Below are positions 1 to 10,262 of a stretch of 64,000 bases of DNA, one piece after another. Location of the stretch: contig JAPDFW010000110.1 in NCBI GenBank assembly GCA_028826165.1, forward strand, positions 122,290-186,289, written 5' to 3'. A program made the translations under genes and the position numbers. The notes under the pieces are model-generated. The model did no database searches and had not been told where the DNA came from. It saw only the letters and a list, made by a program, of their open reading frames with translations. Origin of the DNA: Anaeramoeba ignava (lineage: Eukaryota; Metamonada; Anaeramoebidae). Positions within the stretch are counted from its first letter, which is position 1, and the number at the start of each line of letters is the position of its first letter.

Positions 1-1101
1 GTAATATCCACAAGAAATATGATAATTGGAAATATTTTCATTAAATCTTAATTTAGGAAGTTCGATTTGAATTGGAGTTAATTCTTCTTCTGAATTTCCA
101 GTTCCTAATTGACAATATTCATTATTCCCAAATCCTATTAATTTTGAATTAGAAGTTAAAATCAAAGTATGATAATCTCCAACAGAAAAATCAAGAATAT
201 TATCATTTTCAAATAAAGGTGATTTGATTTCAGTAAATTCATAAGTATCTTCTTCTTTTTCAAGTCCATTAAATTCCCAACTTCCACATGAATAAAGTTT
301 TCTTTTTGGATTTTGATTTTCATCTTCAATCAACATTATTGAATGAGAATAAGAACATTGAATATCAATTATTTTACCTTTTGGAATATTTTGGATTTGG
401 GTTAATTTTTGGATTATTTTTTTTCTTCTTGATTTTCCTAATCCAAGTTGACCAGAATAATTATCACCGAATCCAAATAATTCTTGATTTGAATTTAAAA
501 GAAAAACAAAATCTGAATTATTTCCTGAAAATATTTTAGAAACATTTTTCATCATTAAAATTGGTTTTTTGTTGTTTTCAAGTGTTTTAGAATCAAAACC
601 AAGTTGACCATCTTCATTTGAACCAATTCCATAAGCATTTTGATTTGAAGTTAATAGATAAATTGAATACTCTCCAGAAACAATATCTTCAATTATTCTA
701 TCATTTTTATCTTCAATTAATGATGAAATATTGATAAATTGATTTGGATTTTCTGAATTAATATCTTTTCCTTTTGCAAATACATTTCCTTCTTTTGTTA
801 AAATAGCTTCAATATAAGCGCCAACAGATACTTTTTGAATATTTTCTTCAATTTGGATTTTTGAAGGATTTTGATTTGAATCATTTTCATTTAAATATTC
901 TATTGCTTTTCCATTTTCAAAAAGGAAAATTGTTGAAAATAAACTTGATGAAATTTGTTTAATTTGTTTTTCATTTTCATTTTCATTTTCATTTTCATTT
1001 TCATTTTCAAATTTAAATTGAATTGGTTTTTTTATTTTTTTTGGTTTATTTTTGATAAGTTTTGGATTTTCATTTGAACCAAAAAATAAAATTTCATTCA
1101 T
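1..1101 (-). CDS. RCC1-repeat/BTB protein, copy 1 (3' truncated by window edge)
   Basis: The frame is open from the ATG at 1101 to base 1, so the C-terminal BTB part lies outside the window. Residues 1-10 are MNEILFFGSN, followed by a short Glu-Asn tract and RCC1-type blades such as YGIGSNEDGQLG and FGFGDNYSGQLGLG. RCC1 repeats form a seven-bladed propeller. In RCC1-BTB proteins they precede BTB domains that dimerise or recruit cullin-3; this role is known for the family and inferred here. The next paralog ends 45 bases upstream of this start. One blade reads GKSRRKKI where the neighbours have GESRKEEI, so this copy has diverged but shows no stop or frameshift in the visible part. Confidence 0.85.
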   Translation of the reverse strand, partial: MNEILFFGSNENPKLIKNKPKKIKKPIQFKFENENENENENENEKQIKQISSSLFSTIFLFENGKAIEYLNENDSNQNPSKIQIEENIQKVSVGAYIEAILTKEGNVFAKGKDINSENPNQFINISSLIEDKNDRIIEDIVSGEYSIYLLTSNQNAYGIGSNEDGQLGFDSKTLENNKKPILMMKNVSKIFSGNNSDFVFLLNSNQELFGFGDNYSGQLGLGKSRRKKIIQKLTQIQNIPKGKIIDIQCSYSHSIMLIEDENQNPKRKLYSCGSWEFNGLEKEEDTYEFTEIKSPLFENDNILDFSVGDYHTLILTSNSKLIGFGNNEYCQLGTGNSEEELTPIQIELPKLRFNENISNYHISCGYY

Positions 1102-1146
1102 TTTTGAAAAGAAAAAAAATGAAAAAAATGAAAAATAATTTTAATT

Positions 1147-2955
1147 TCAATTTTGATTTTGATTTTGATTTTGATTTTGATTATTAAATTTGTTAATTAA
1201 TAAATCAAATAAATTTGGATTTGTTTGATTTAATTGAAAATAATCAATTCCAATTTCAATTTCATTAATGATTTCTTGTGTAATTTGAATTTCATCTTTA
1301 ATTTGATTTGAATAAATCCAATATTCAAATATTTGAAATGATTTATTACTTAATTCACTATAATCTGTAACCTTATTAGAAGTATCTTCTGTTACAGATA
1401 AAAACATTCCTCGATATAATTCACTTCTCATTATTAATATTAATTTAGGAAATTTATATTGTTTTTCTTTTCTTTCAATAATAAAATCTTTTTCATTTTC
1501 ATTTTCATTTTCATTTAAATAAATTCTTTTAATTGTTTCTTCAATTTTTTCATTGGAATTTATAATTTCTTTAATTTCAGAATATAATTTTGGATTTATT
1601 ATTCTGTTTGAATAAATCATTTCAAATATTTGATTTGATTCTTTAATTGATTTATTTGAAATAATTTCTTGAAGTTTTTCAATTTGATTTTCATTTTGAT
1701 TTAATCTATATTTCAATATTAATTTATGAGCTTCAATTATTTCTCCATTTTTGGTTTTAAATGAAATATTACAAAATTCTTTTCTTCTAAATAATTTTAT
1801 CAAATCTTCTTCAAGATTGGAAAAAGAAAGAGGAGGATAATAAATAAATGTTCTTTGATATCCACAAGAAATATGATAATTGGAAATATTTTCATTAAAT
1901 CTTAATTCAGGAAGTTTAATTTGAATTGGAATTTTTTGATATTTTGTATCTCCAGTTCCTAATTGGCCATATGAATTACTTCCAAATCCAATCAGTTTTT
2001 GATTTGAAGTTAAAATCAAAGTATGATAATCTCCAACAGAAAAATCAAGAATACTATCATCATTTTCAAATAAAGATGATTTGATTTCAGTAAATTCATA
2101 AGTTTCTTCATCTTTGCCAAGTCCATTAACTTCCCAACTTCCACATGAATAAAGTTTTCTTTTTGGATTTTGATTTTCATTTTCAATCAACATTATTGAA
2201 TGAGAATAAGAACATTGAATATCAATTATTTTACCTTTTGGAATATTTTGGATTTGGGTTAATTTTTGGATTTTTATTTCTTCTTTTCTTGATTCTCCTA
2301 ATCCAAGTTGACCATGATCATTATATCCGCATCCAAATAATTCTTGATTTGAATTTAAAAGAAAAACATGATTTGAAGAATTTCCTGTAAATATTTTAGA
2401 AACATTTTTCATCATTAAAATTGGTTTTTCTGTTATATCAACTAAATATAAACCAAGTTGACCAGAATAATTTGAACCAATTCCATAAACATTATGATTT
2501 GAAGTTAATAAGTAAATTGAATTAGATCCAGAAACAATATCTTCAATTATTCTATCATTTGCATCTTCAATTAATGATGAAATATTGATAAATTGATTTG
2601 GATTTTCTGAATTAATATATCTTCCTTTTGCAAATACATTTCCTTCTTTTGTTAAAATAGCTTCAATATAAGCGCCAACAGTTACTTTTTGAATATTTTC
2701 TTCAATTTGTATTTTTTCAGGATTTTGTTTTGAATCTTTTTCTCGTAAGTATTCTATTGCTTTTCCATTTTTAAAAAGGAAAATTGTTGAAAAATAACCT
2801 GTTGAAATTTGTTTAATTTGTTTTTCATTTTCATTTTCGTTTTCATTTTCATTTTCATTTTCAAATTTAAATTGAATTGGTTTTTTTATTTCATTTGGTT
2901 TATTTTTTATAAGTTTTGGATTTTCATTTGAACCAAAAAATAAAATTTCATTCAT
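1147..2955 (-). CDS. RCC1-repeat/BTB protein, copy 2
   Basis: A single-exon 602-residue protein. RCC1-like blades run from about residue 50 to 370 (YGIGSNYSGQLG, FGCGYNDHGQLGLG, GFGSNSYGQLGTG). A first BTB segment lies at about 385-455 (CNISFKTKNGEIIEAHKLIL) and a second BTB-like segment at about 490-560 (FPKLILIMRSELYRGMF). Glu-Asn tracts at 32-44 and 481-488 interrupt the domains. The protein ends in a Gln-Asn dipeptide tail where copy 3 stops after Asn-Asn, so a stop codon has probably been lost into a downstream hexamer repeat. No signal peptide or membrane segment is visible. A cullin-3 adaptor or scaffold is a plausible role but is not shown. Confidence 0.88.
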   Translation of the reverse strand: MNEILFFGSNENPKLIKNKPNEIKKPIQFKFENENENENENENEKQIKQISTGYFSTIFLFKNGKAIEYLREKDSKQNPEKIQIEENIQKVTVGAYIEAILTKEGNVFAKGRYINSENPNQFINISSLIEDANDRIIEDIVSGSNSIYLLTSNHNVYGIGSNYSGQLGLYLVDITEKPILMMKNVSKIFTGNSSNHVFLLNSNQELFGCGYNDHGQLGLGESRKEEIKIQKLTQIQNIPKGKIIDIQCSYSHSIMLIENENQNPKRKLYSCGSWEVNGLGKDEETYEFTEIKSSLFENDDSILDFSVGDYHTLILTSNQKLIGFGSNSYGQLGTGDTKYQKIPIQIKLPELRFNENISNYHISCGYQRTFIYYPPLSFSNLEEDLIKLFRRKEFCNISFKTKNGEIIEAHKLILKYRLNQNENQIEKLQEIISNKSIKESNQIFEMIYSNRIINPKLYSEIKEIINSNEKIEETIKRIYLNENENENEKDFIIERKEKQYKFPKLILIMRSELYRGMFLSVTEDTSNKVTDYSELSNKSFQIFEYWIYSNQIKDEIQITQEIINEIEIGIDYFQLNQTNPNLFDLLINKFNNQNQNQNQNQN

Positions 2956-3026
2956 TTTTGAAAAGAAAAAAAATGAAAAAAATGAAAAAAATAATTTTAA
3001 TTTTGATTTTAATTTTAATTTTAATT

Positions 3027-4808
3027 TTAATTATTAAATTTGTTAATTAATAAATCAAATAAATTTGGATTTGTTTGATTTAATTGAAAATAATCAATTC
3101 CAATTTCAATTTCATTAATTATTTCTTGTGTAATTTCAATTTCATCTTTAATTTGATTTGAATAAATCCAATATTCAATTATTTGAAATGATTTATTACT
3201 TAATTCACTATAATCTGTAACCTTATTAGAAGTATCTTCAGTTACAGATAAAAACATTCCTCGATATAATTCACTTCTCATTATTAATATTAATTTAGGA
3301 AATTTATATTGTTTTTCTTTTCTTTCAATTATAAAATCTTTTTCATTTTCATTTTCATTTAAATAAATTCTTTTCATTGTTTCTTCAATTTTTTCATTGG
3401 AATTTATAATTTCTTTAATTTCAGAATATAATATTGGATTTATTATTCTGTTTGAATAAATCATTTCAAATATTTGATTTGATTCTTTAATTGATTTTTT
3501 TGAAATAATTTCTTGAAGTTTTTCAATTTGATTTTCATTTTGATTTAATCTATATTTCAATATTAATTTATGAGCTTCAATTATTTCTCCATTTTCGGTT
3601 TTAAATGAAATGTTACAAAATTCTTTTCTTCTAAATAATTTTATCAGATCTTCTTCAAGATTGGAAAAAGGAGAAGGAGAATAATAAAGAAATGATTTGA
3701 AATCTCCACAAGAAATATGATAATTGGAAATATTTTCATTAAATCTTAATTTAGGAAGTTCAATTTGAATTGGAATTTTTTGATATTTTGTATCTCCAGT
3801 TCCTAATTGACCATATTCATTATTACCAAATACAATTAGTTTTTGATTGGAAGTTAAAATCAAAGTATGTTGATTTCCAACAGAAAAATCAAGAATATTA
3901 TCATCATTTTCAAATAAAGGTGATTTGATTTCAGTAAATTCATAAGTATCTTCATCTTTGCCAAGTCCATTAACTTCCCAACTTCCACATGAATAAAGTT
4001 TTCTTTTTTGATTTTCATTTTCATCTTCAATTAACATTATTGAATGAGAATATCCAGATTGAATATCAATTATTTTACCTTTTGGAATATTTTGGATTTT
4101 GGTTAATTTATGGATTTTTATTTCAGTTTTTCTTGATTCTCCTAATCCAAGTTGTCTAGAGCTATTATCACCACATCCAAATAATTCTTGATTTGAATTT
4201 AAAAGAAAAATTGAAGTGGAAGGATTTCCTGAAAATATTTTAGAAACATTTTTCATCATTAAAATTGGTTTTTCTGTTATATCAACTAAATATAAACCAA
4301 GTTGACTAGAATAATTTGAACCAATTCCATAAACATTATGATTTGAAGTTAATAAGTAAATTGTTGCAGATCCAGAAACAATATCTTCAATTATTCTATC
4401 ATTTATATCTTCAATTAATGATGAAATATTGATAAATTCATTTGGATTTTTTGAATTAATAACATATCCTTTTGCAAATACATTTCCTTCTATTGTTAAA
4501 ATAGCTTCAATATAAGCGCCAACAGATAGTTTTTGAATATTTTCAATTTGGATTTTTTCAGGATTTTGCTTTGAATCATTTTCTCGTAAGTATTCTATTG
4601 CTTTTCCATTTTTAAAAAGGAAGATTGTTGAAGAATAACCCGTTGAAATTTGTTTAATTTGATTTTCATTTTCATTTTCATTTTCATTTTCATTTTCATT
4701 TTCATTTTCATTTTCAAATTTAAATTGAATTGGTTTTGTTATTTGATTTGGTTTATTTTTGATAAGTTTTGGATTTTCATTTGAACCAAAAAATAAAATT
4801 TCATTCAT
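3027..4808 (-). CDS. RCC1-repeat/BTB protein, copy 3
   Basis: A single-exon 593-residue paralog of copy 2 with the same order: Glu-Asn tract (longest of the four, about 32-50), RCC1-like blades to about 370, a BTB segment near 385-455 and a second BTB-like segment near 480-550. It lies very close to copy 2 in sequence. Differences include CGDNSSRQLGLG in place of the usual GQLG blade motif and VFGNNEYGQLG. It stops directly after KFNN, which probably shows the ancestral end of the family. The gap to copy 2 is 71 bases and to copy 4 is 46 bases, leaving little room for independent promoters. Confidence 0.88.
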   Translation of the reverse strand: MNEILFFGSNENPKLIKNKPNQITKPIQFKFENENENENENENENENENQIKQISTGYSSTIFLFKNGKAIEYLRENDSKQNPEKIQIENIQKLSVGAYIEAILTIEGNVFAKGYVINSKNPNEFINISSLIEDINDRIIEDIVSGSATIYLLTSNHNVYGIGSNYSSQLGLYLVDITEKPILMMKNVSKIFSGNPSTSIFLLNSNQELFGCGDNSSRQLGLGESRKTEIKIHKLTKIQNIPKGKIIDIQSGYSHSIMLIEDENENQKRKLYSCGSWEVNGLGKDEDTYEFTEIKSPLFENDDNILDFSVGNQHTLILTSNQKLIVFGNNEYGQLGTGDTKYQKIPIQIELPKLRFNENISNYHISCGDFKSFLYYSPSPFSNLEEDLIKLFRRKEFCNISFKTENGEIIEAHKLILKYRLNQNENQIEKLQEIISKKSIKESNQIFEMIYSNRIINPILYSEIKEIINSNEKIEETMKRIYLNENENEKDFIIERKEKQYKFPKLILIMRSELYRGMFLSVTEDTSNKVTDYSELSNKSFQIIEYWIYSNQIKDEIEITQEIINEIEIGIDYFQLNQTNPNLFDLLINKFNN

Positions 4809-4854
4809 TTTTGAAAAGAAAAAAAATGAAAAAAAATGAAAAATAATTTTAATT

Positions 4855-6615
4855 TCAATTTTGATTTTGATTTTGATTTTGATTTTGATTATTAAATTTC
4901 TTAATTAATAAATCAAATAAATTTGGATTTGTTTGATTTAATTGAAAATAATCAATTCCAATTTTAATTTCATCAATGATTTCTTGTGTAATTTCAATTC
5001 CTTCTTTAAGTTGATTTGAATAAATCCAATATTCAATTATTTCAAATGATTCATCACTTAATTCACTATAATCTGTAAATTTAGTAGAATCACCTTCTGT
5101 TACAGATAAGAATTTTTCTCGATATAAGTTACTTCTCGTTATTAATATTAATTTGGGAAATTTATATTGTTTTTCTTTTCTTTGAATAATAATATCTTTT
5201 TCATCTTCAAAATCAATTAATTCTTTCATTGTTTCTTCAATTAATCCAAATAAATTAAAATCAATTTCAATTTCTTCATATAATTCTGGATTTATTCGAT
5301 AATTTTTTGAATAAATCATTTCAAATATTTGATTTGCTTCTTTAATTGATTTGTTTGAAATAATTTCTTTAAGTTGTTCAATTTGATTTTCATCTTGTCC
5401 AATTATTGTTTGTAATATCAATTTATGAGCTCCAATTATTTCTCCATTTTTGGTTTGAAATGAAATATTGCAAAATTCTTTTCTTCGAAATAAATTTATC
5501 AAATCTTCTTCAAGATTGGAAAAAGAAGGAGGAGAATAATAAAGAAATGATTTGTTATATCCACAAGAAAGATGATAATTAGAAATATTTTCATTAAGTC
5601 TTAATTCAGGAAGTTCAATTTGAATTGGAATTTTTTGATATTTTGTATCTCCAGTTCCTAATTGACCATATTCATTATTACCAAATCCAATAAGTTTTTG
5701 ATTGGAAGTTAAAATCAAATTATGATCATATCCAACAGAAAAATCAAGAATATCATCATCATTTTCAAATAAAGATGATTTGATTTCAGTAAATTCATTT
5801 GTTCTTTTGCCAAGTCCATTAAATTTCCAAATTCCACATGAATAAAGTTTTCTTTTTGAATTTTCATTTTCATTTTCAATCAACATTATTGAATAATTAA
5901 ATCCGCATTGAATATCAATTATTTCACCTTTTGGAATATTTTGGATTTTGGTTAATTTTTGGATTTTTGTTTCTTTTCTTGATTCTCCTAATCCAAGTCC
6001 AGAATAAAAATTCTCACCGCATCCAAATAATTCTTGATTTGAATTTAAAAGAAAAACAGAATATGAAGAATTTCCTGTAAATATTTTAGAAACATTTTTC
6101 ATCATTAAAATTGGTTTTTCTGTTTTTTGAAGTGTTTCAGAATCAAAACCAATTTGACCAGTTCTATTATCACCAATTCCATAAGCATTTTGATTTGAAG
6201 TTAATAAATAAATTGTTTCAGATGAGCATAAAACATCTTCAATTATTCTATCATTTGGATTTTCAATTAATGATGAAATATTGATAAATTGATTTGGATT
6301 TTCTGGATTAATATTATTTCCTTTTGCAAATACATTTCCTTCTGTTGTTAAAATTGCTTCATTTACTCCTCCAACAGTTACTTTTTGAATATTTTCTTCA
6401 ATTTGGATTTCTTCAGGATTTTGTTCTGAATCTTTTAAATATTCTATTGCTTTTCCATTTTTAAAAAGAAAAATTGTTGAAAATATGCCTGTTGAAATTT
6501 GTTTAATTTGTTTTTCATTTTCAAATTTAAATTGAATTGGATTTATTATTTTTTCTGTTTCATTTTCGATAAGTTTTGGTCTTTCATTTAAACCAAAAAA
6601 TAAAATTTCATTCAT
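4855..6615 (-). CDS. RCC1-repeat/BTB protein, copy 4
   Basis: A single-exon 586-residue protein and the most divergent copy in the array. It lacks the long N-terminal Glu-Asn run and reads MNEILFFGLNERPKLIENET. RCC1-like blades (YGIGDNRTGQIGF, FGFGNNEYGQLGTG-like motifs) run to about residue 370. The first BTB segment (FCNISFQTKNGEIIGAHKLI) and the second (FPKLILITRSNLYREKFLS) follow. The C-terminus carries a Gln-Asn tail as in copy 2. Because it is first in the transcriptional direction and the most different, it is probably the oldest paralog, with copies 1-3 from later tandem duplication; that order is inferred. Confidence 0.87.
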   Translation of the reverse strand: MNEILFFGLNERPKLIENETEKIINPIQFKFENEKQIKQISTGIFSTIFLFKNGKAIEYLKDSEQNPEEIQIEENIQKVTVGGVNEAILTTEGNVFAKGNNINPENPNQFINISSLIENPNDRIIEDVLCSSETIYLLTSNQNAYGIGDNRTGQIGFDSETLQKTEKPILMMKNVSKIFTGNSSYSVFLLNSNQELFGCGENFYSGLGLGESRKETKIQKLTKIQNIPKGEIIDIQCGFNYSIMLIENENENSKRKLYSCGIWKFNGLGKRTNEFTEIKSSLFENDDDILDFSVGYDHNLILTSNQKLIGFGNNEYGQLGTGDTKYQKIPIQIELPELRLNENISNYHLSCGYNKSFLYYSPPSFSNLEEDLINLFRRKEFCNISFQTKNGEIIGAHKLILQTIIGQDENQIEQLKEIISNKSIKEANQIFEMIYSKNYRINPELYEEIEIDFNLFGLIEETMKELIDFEDEKDIIIQRKEKQYKFPKLILITRSNLYREKFLSVTEGDSTKFTDYSELSDESFEIIEYWIYSNQLKEGIEITQEIIDEIKIGIDYFQLNQTNPNLFDLLIKKFNNQNQNQNQNQN

Positions 6616-6893
6616 TTTTAAAAAAAAAAAAAAGAAAGAAAAAATGAATTTAATTTTAATTTTATTTTATTTTTGAATAAGAAAATTAATTCAAAAATTG
6701 AATTGTTTTTTGAACTTATTTCAACTTAAACTTAAACTTAAACTTAAAAAAAAAAAGAAAGAGAAAGAAAAAAAAAGAATAATTTGAAAAGAAAAGAAAA
6801 GAAAAGATTTACAACTTTTAAAAAAAACAACTGGGAATTTTTAAAAGTTGAAAAACAACAAAAACAAAAAAATATTAAAAAAAAATAAACCTT
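6616..6893. other. AT-rich spacer upstream of the RCC1-BTB array
   Basis: The sequence is almost all A/T, with short AACTTA repeats near 6725-6745 and purine-rich A/G runs. It would hold the promoter of the array if the four genes share one. No open reading frame with protein-like composition is seen. Confidence 0.5.
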
Positions 6894-9641
6894 TTACATA
6901 ATTTCACTTGTTTCTTGTTTCCTTGATTCCAACCATTCTGAATATTGGTATTTTTCCAATAAATCTCTTCTTCTGAATTTTTTCTTAAGATTTCTCCATT
7001 TATCTTTTAAATCATGAGGTTTTCTTTTCATATGAAATTGGAGTGAAGAATCTGAAAGAATAACTGACCATCTTCCAACTCCATATTTTTTAACTCCAAA
7101 AATCAAGAATCTAGTTTCTTCATCTGTCCAGAATACTCTTTTTCCTTTTGAGTTTTTGTTTTGATTGTCTTCGGTTATAATTGGTTGATTTATTTTTTCA
7201 ATTTGGATTTCATTTGGATTTTCAATTTGGATTTCATTTGGATTTTCAATTTGGATTTCATTTGAGATTTCATTTGAGATTTCTTTTAAAATTTCTTTTT
7301 CGGTTGTTTTTGATTTGTATTTCCTTGTTCTTTGTCTTTTCGTTATGTAATCTGGATCAATTATTGGTGGATTGTTTTTTATTAAGAGTGATAAGGATTC
7401 TGGATGAATTGCTGAAATTGTTTCTTGAAATTTTATTTCTTCAAGGTTAGATAATTTAAATAAATCATTTGCAGTAAATATATTTTCCTTTTCCTAAATA
7501 ATATAAATATTTGATTTAAATATTAATTTAAATAATATTGATTTAAATATTGATATAATTATTGATTTAAATATTAATTTAAATATTAATTTAAATATTG
7601 ATTTAAATATTTTATTTAAATAATATTGATTTAAATATTGATTTAAATATTGATTTAAATATTGATTTAAATATTGATTTAAATATTGATTTAAATATTA
7701 TTGATTTAAATATTATTGATTTAAATATTTGATTTAAATATTGATTTAAATATTGATTTAAATATTGATTTAAATATTGATTTAAATATTATTGATTTAA
7801 ATATTAATTTAAATATTGATTTAAATATTTTATTTAAATATTGATTTTAAATATTATTGATTTAAATATTGATTTAAATATTATTGATTTAAATATTGAT
7901 TTAAATATTATTGATTTAAATATTGATTTAAATATTGATTTAAATATTTGATTTTAAATATTTTATTTAAATATTGATTTAAATATTATTGATTTAAATA
8001 TTATTGATTTTAAATATTGATATATTATTGATTTAAATATTATTGATTTAAATATTATTGATTTAAATATTATTGATTTTAAATATTGATTTAAATATTA
8101 TTGATTTAAATATTGATTTAAATATTATTGATTTAAATATTATTGATTTAAATATTATTGATTTAAATATTATTGATTTAAATATTATTGATTTAAATAT
8201 TATTGATTTAAATATTGATATAAATATTGATTTTAAATATTGATTTAAATATTATTGATTTAAATATTGATTTTAAATATTGATTTAAATATTATTGATT
8301 TTAAATATTGATTTAAATATTGATTTAAATATTATTGATTTAAATATTTGATTTAAATATTTGATTTAAATATTGATTTAAATATTGATTTAAATATTGA
8401 TTTAAATATTGATTTAAATATTATTGATTTAAATATTAATTTAAATATTGATTTAAATATTTTATTTAAATATTGATTTAAATATTATTGATTTAAATAT
8501 TGATTTAAATATTGATATAATTATTGATTTAAAATATTGATTTAAATATTGATTTTAAATATTATTGATTTAAATATTTGATTTAAATATTGATTTTAAA
8601 TATTGATTTAAATATTATTGATTTAAATATTGATTTTAATTATTAATTTTTAAATATTATTGATTTAAATATTATTGATTTAAATATTGATTTAAATATT
8701 TTATTTAATTATTGATTTAAATATTTTTATTTAAATATTGATTTAAATATTATTGATTTAAATATTGATTTAAATATTTGATTTAAATATTGATTTAAAT
8801 ATTGATTTAAATATTGATTTTAAATAATATTGATTTAAATATTGATTTAAATATTGATTTAAATATTGATTTAAATATTGTTGATTTAAATATTGATTTA
8901 AATATTGATTTAAATATTGATTTAAATATTGTTGATTTTAAATATTGATTTTAAATATTGTTGAAAAATATTGATTTAAATATTGATTTAAAATTGATTT
9001 AAATATTGATTTAAATATTGATTTAAATATTGATTTAAATATTAATTTAAAATATTGATTTAAATATTGATTTAAAATATTGATTTAAATATTGATTTAA
9101 ATATTGATTTAAATATTAATTTAAATATTGATTTAAATATTGATTTAAATATTGATTTAAATATTAATTTAAATATTATTGATTTAAATATTAATTTAAA
9201 TATTGATTTAAATATTAATTTTAAATATTAATTTAAATATTGATTTAAATATTATTGATTTAAATATTGATATATTATTGATTTAAATATTATTGATTTA
9301 AATATTATTGATTTAAATATTATTGATTTAAATATTGATTTAAATATTTTATTTACAAATTCAGTTCGTTTTGAATCATAAGATTTTAATTTTTTCTCAA
9401 TATATTCGTGAAATTCTTCTAAAAGTTTTGTGTAATTCCTTTGATTTAATAACTGAACTAATTTTAATTTGTATTCTTGATTATTTAAATCTTTTTCAAT
9501 CATGAAAATTGTATTATAAATTGAATCAAGAAATTGATAACTTTCTTTTTCAATTTGAAATTGAAATTGATATTGATTTGAATTTTTTGGAAAGAATTGA
9601 TTTAAAGTTTGCTTGAAATGATTAGATCCTTTTCGAATCAT
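6894..9641 (-). CDS. TRF-like telobox Myb protein, two exons joined across a 1.86-kb intron
   Basis: Exons 9641-9357 and 7493-6894 join in phase 0 to about 294 residues. The C-terminal Myb/SANT domain (about 214-270) contains FWTDEETRFL, KKYGVGRWSVIL and HDLKDKWRNL. The last is the telobox signature of telomere-repeat-binding proteins (TRF1, TRF2, plant TRB/TRP). Residues 45-90 are helical and resemble the second half of a TRFH dimerisation domain. A basic linker (KRQRTRKYKSK) precedes the Myb domain. The start ATG follows an in-frame TAG that itself looks like a splice acceptor, so another upstream exon is possible (see 9972-10262). A telomere or double-stranded DNA-binding role is inferred from the telobox. 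Nothing here shows the telomere repeat itself. Confidence 0.78.
7494..9356. repeat. Intronic 12-mer satellite (ATTTAAATATTG)n
   Basis: A long run of the 12-base unit and close variants (TATT insertions, ATTTAAATATTA) fills the whole TRF-like intron. The donor GTAAAT is at 9356 and the acceptor ATTTAG ends at 7494 (minus strand). No coding sequence is seen inside. Confidence 0.9.
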
Positions 9642-9971
9642 TGAAAGAACAATCTATTTTATTTTATTAATTTAATTTATTTTATTAATTTATTTTATTT
9701 TATTAATTTATTTTTATTTTTATTTTTATTTTATTTTTTAATTTATGGGGTTTTTGATTTTTATTTCGTGTTTTTTTTTTAATTTAATTTTAAAATGAGA
9801 TAATTTCAAATTTCAATAAAATTGATCATATTAAAAAAAGTTCAATTTTAAATTAATAAATATAAAAATAAGAATGAAAATTAAAAAAAAAAAACTGACA
9901 ATCAGCAAAATAATAAATAAAATAATAAATAAAAAATTAAATAAAATAATAAATAAAATATTAAATAAAAA
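9642..9971. other. AT-only spacer
   Basis: Low-complexity TTTATTTTATT and AAATAAAAT runs with a few G/C bases near 9740-9770 and 9895. It lies between the TRF-like exon and a small upstream frame. It may be an intron of a longer TRF-like gene, but no GT donor fits immediately after the upstream frame. Confidence 0.5.
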
Positions 9972-10262
9972 TTAATTAAAAATTAAATAAAAAATTAAAT
10001 AAAAAATTAATTGTTCTCTAAAAAAAGTATTCCATTTTGGTTCATCAATCAAGGAAATCAATTCAACATTTTCAATAAATTGGTTCGATTGTTTAATTTG
10101 AAGTAATTTATATAAACCATATATAGTTTTAGTTTTTTCTGGAAGTAAAACATTAAATTGATTCTTTTTATCTTTTGCCATTATTTTTTTTACTAATTGA
10201 TCGATTTTATTCAAACAAGCAAATTCAAGAAAAAAAGTTAAAGGAAAAGAAATTGAATTCAT
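9972..10262 (-). CDS. Small protein, possible N-terminal part of the TRF-like gene
   Basis: From the ATG at 10262 (MNSISFPLTFF) the frame encodes 96 residues. The body up to about residue 84 has normal amino-acid variety; the last dozen residues (LIFYLIF...) come from simple repeat and may be read-through. The segment KTIYGLYKLLQIKQSNQF resembles the early helices of TRFH domains by eye, and the downstream minus-strand gene carries a TRFH second half plus telobox. One gene over both is therefore plausible. Against this, no GT donor is seen near the end of the good coding stretch. An independent small gene remains possible. Confidence 0.45.
   Translation of the reverse strand: MNSISFPLTFFLEFACLNKIDQLVKKIMAKDKKNQFNVLLPEKTKTIYGLYKLLQIKQSNQFIENVELISLIDEPKWNTFFREQLIFYLIFYLIFN

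Noticed and set aside
288..539. Plus-strand frame of 83 codons, with a close copy at 2145-2390
   Set aside because: Both are antisense shadows of the same part of two RCC1-BTB paralogs. Their similarity merely reflects the paralogy.
6894..7106. Short Myb frame starting at 7106 as a separate 70-residue gene
   Set aside because: Its apparent start is TTG, and the frame runs on upstream through the first Myb helix (FWTDEETRF) to a splice acceptor at 7494.
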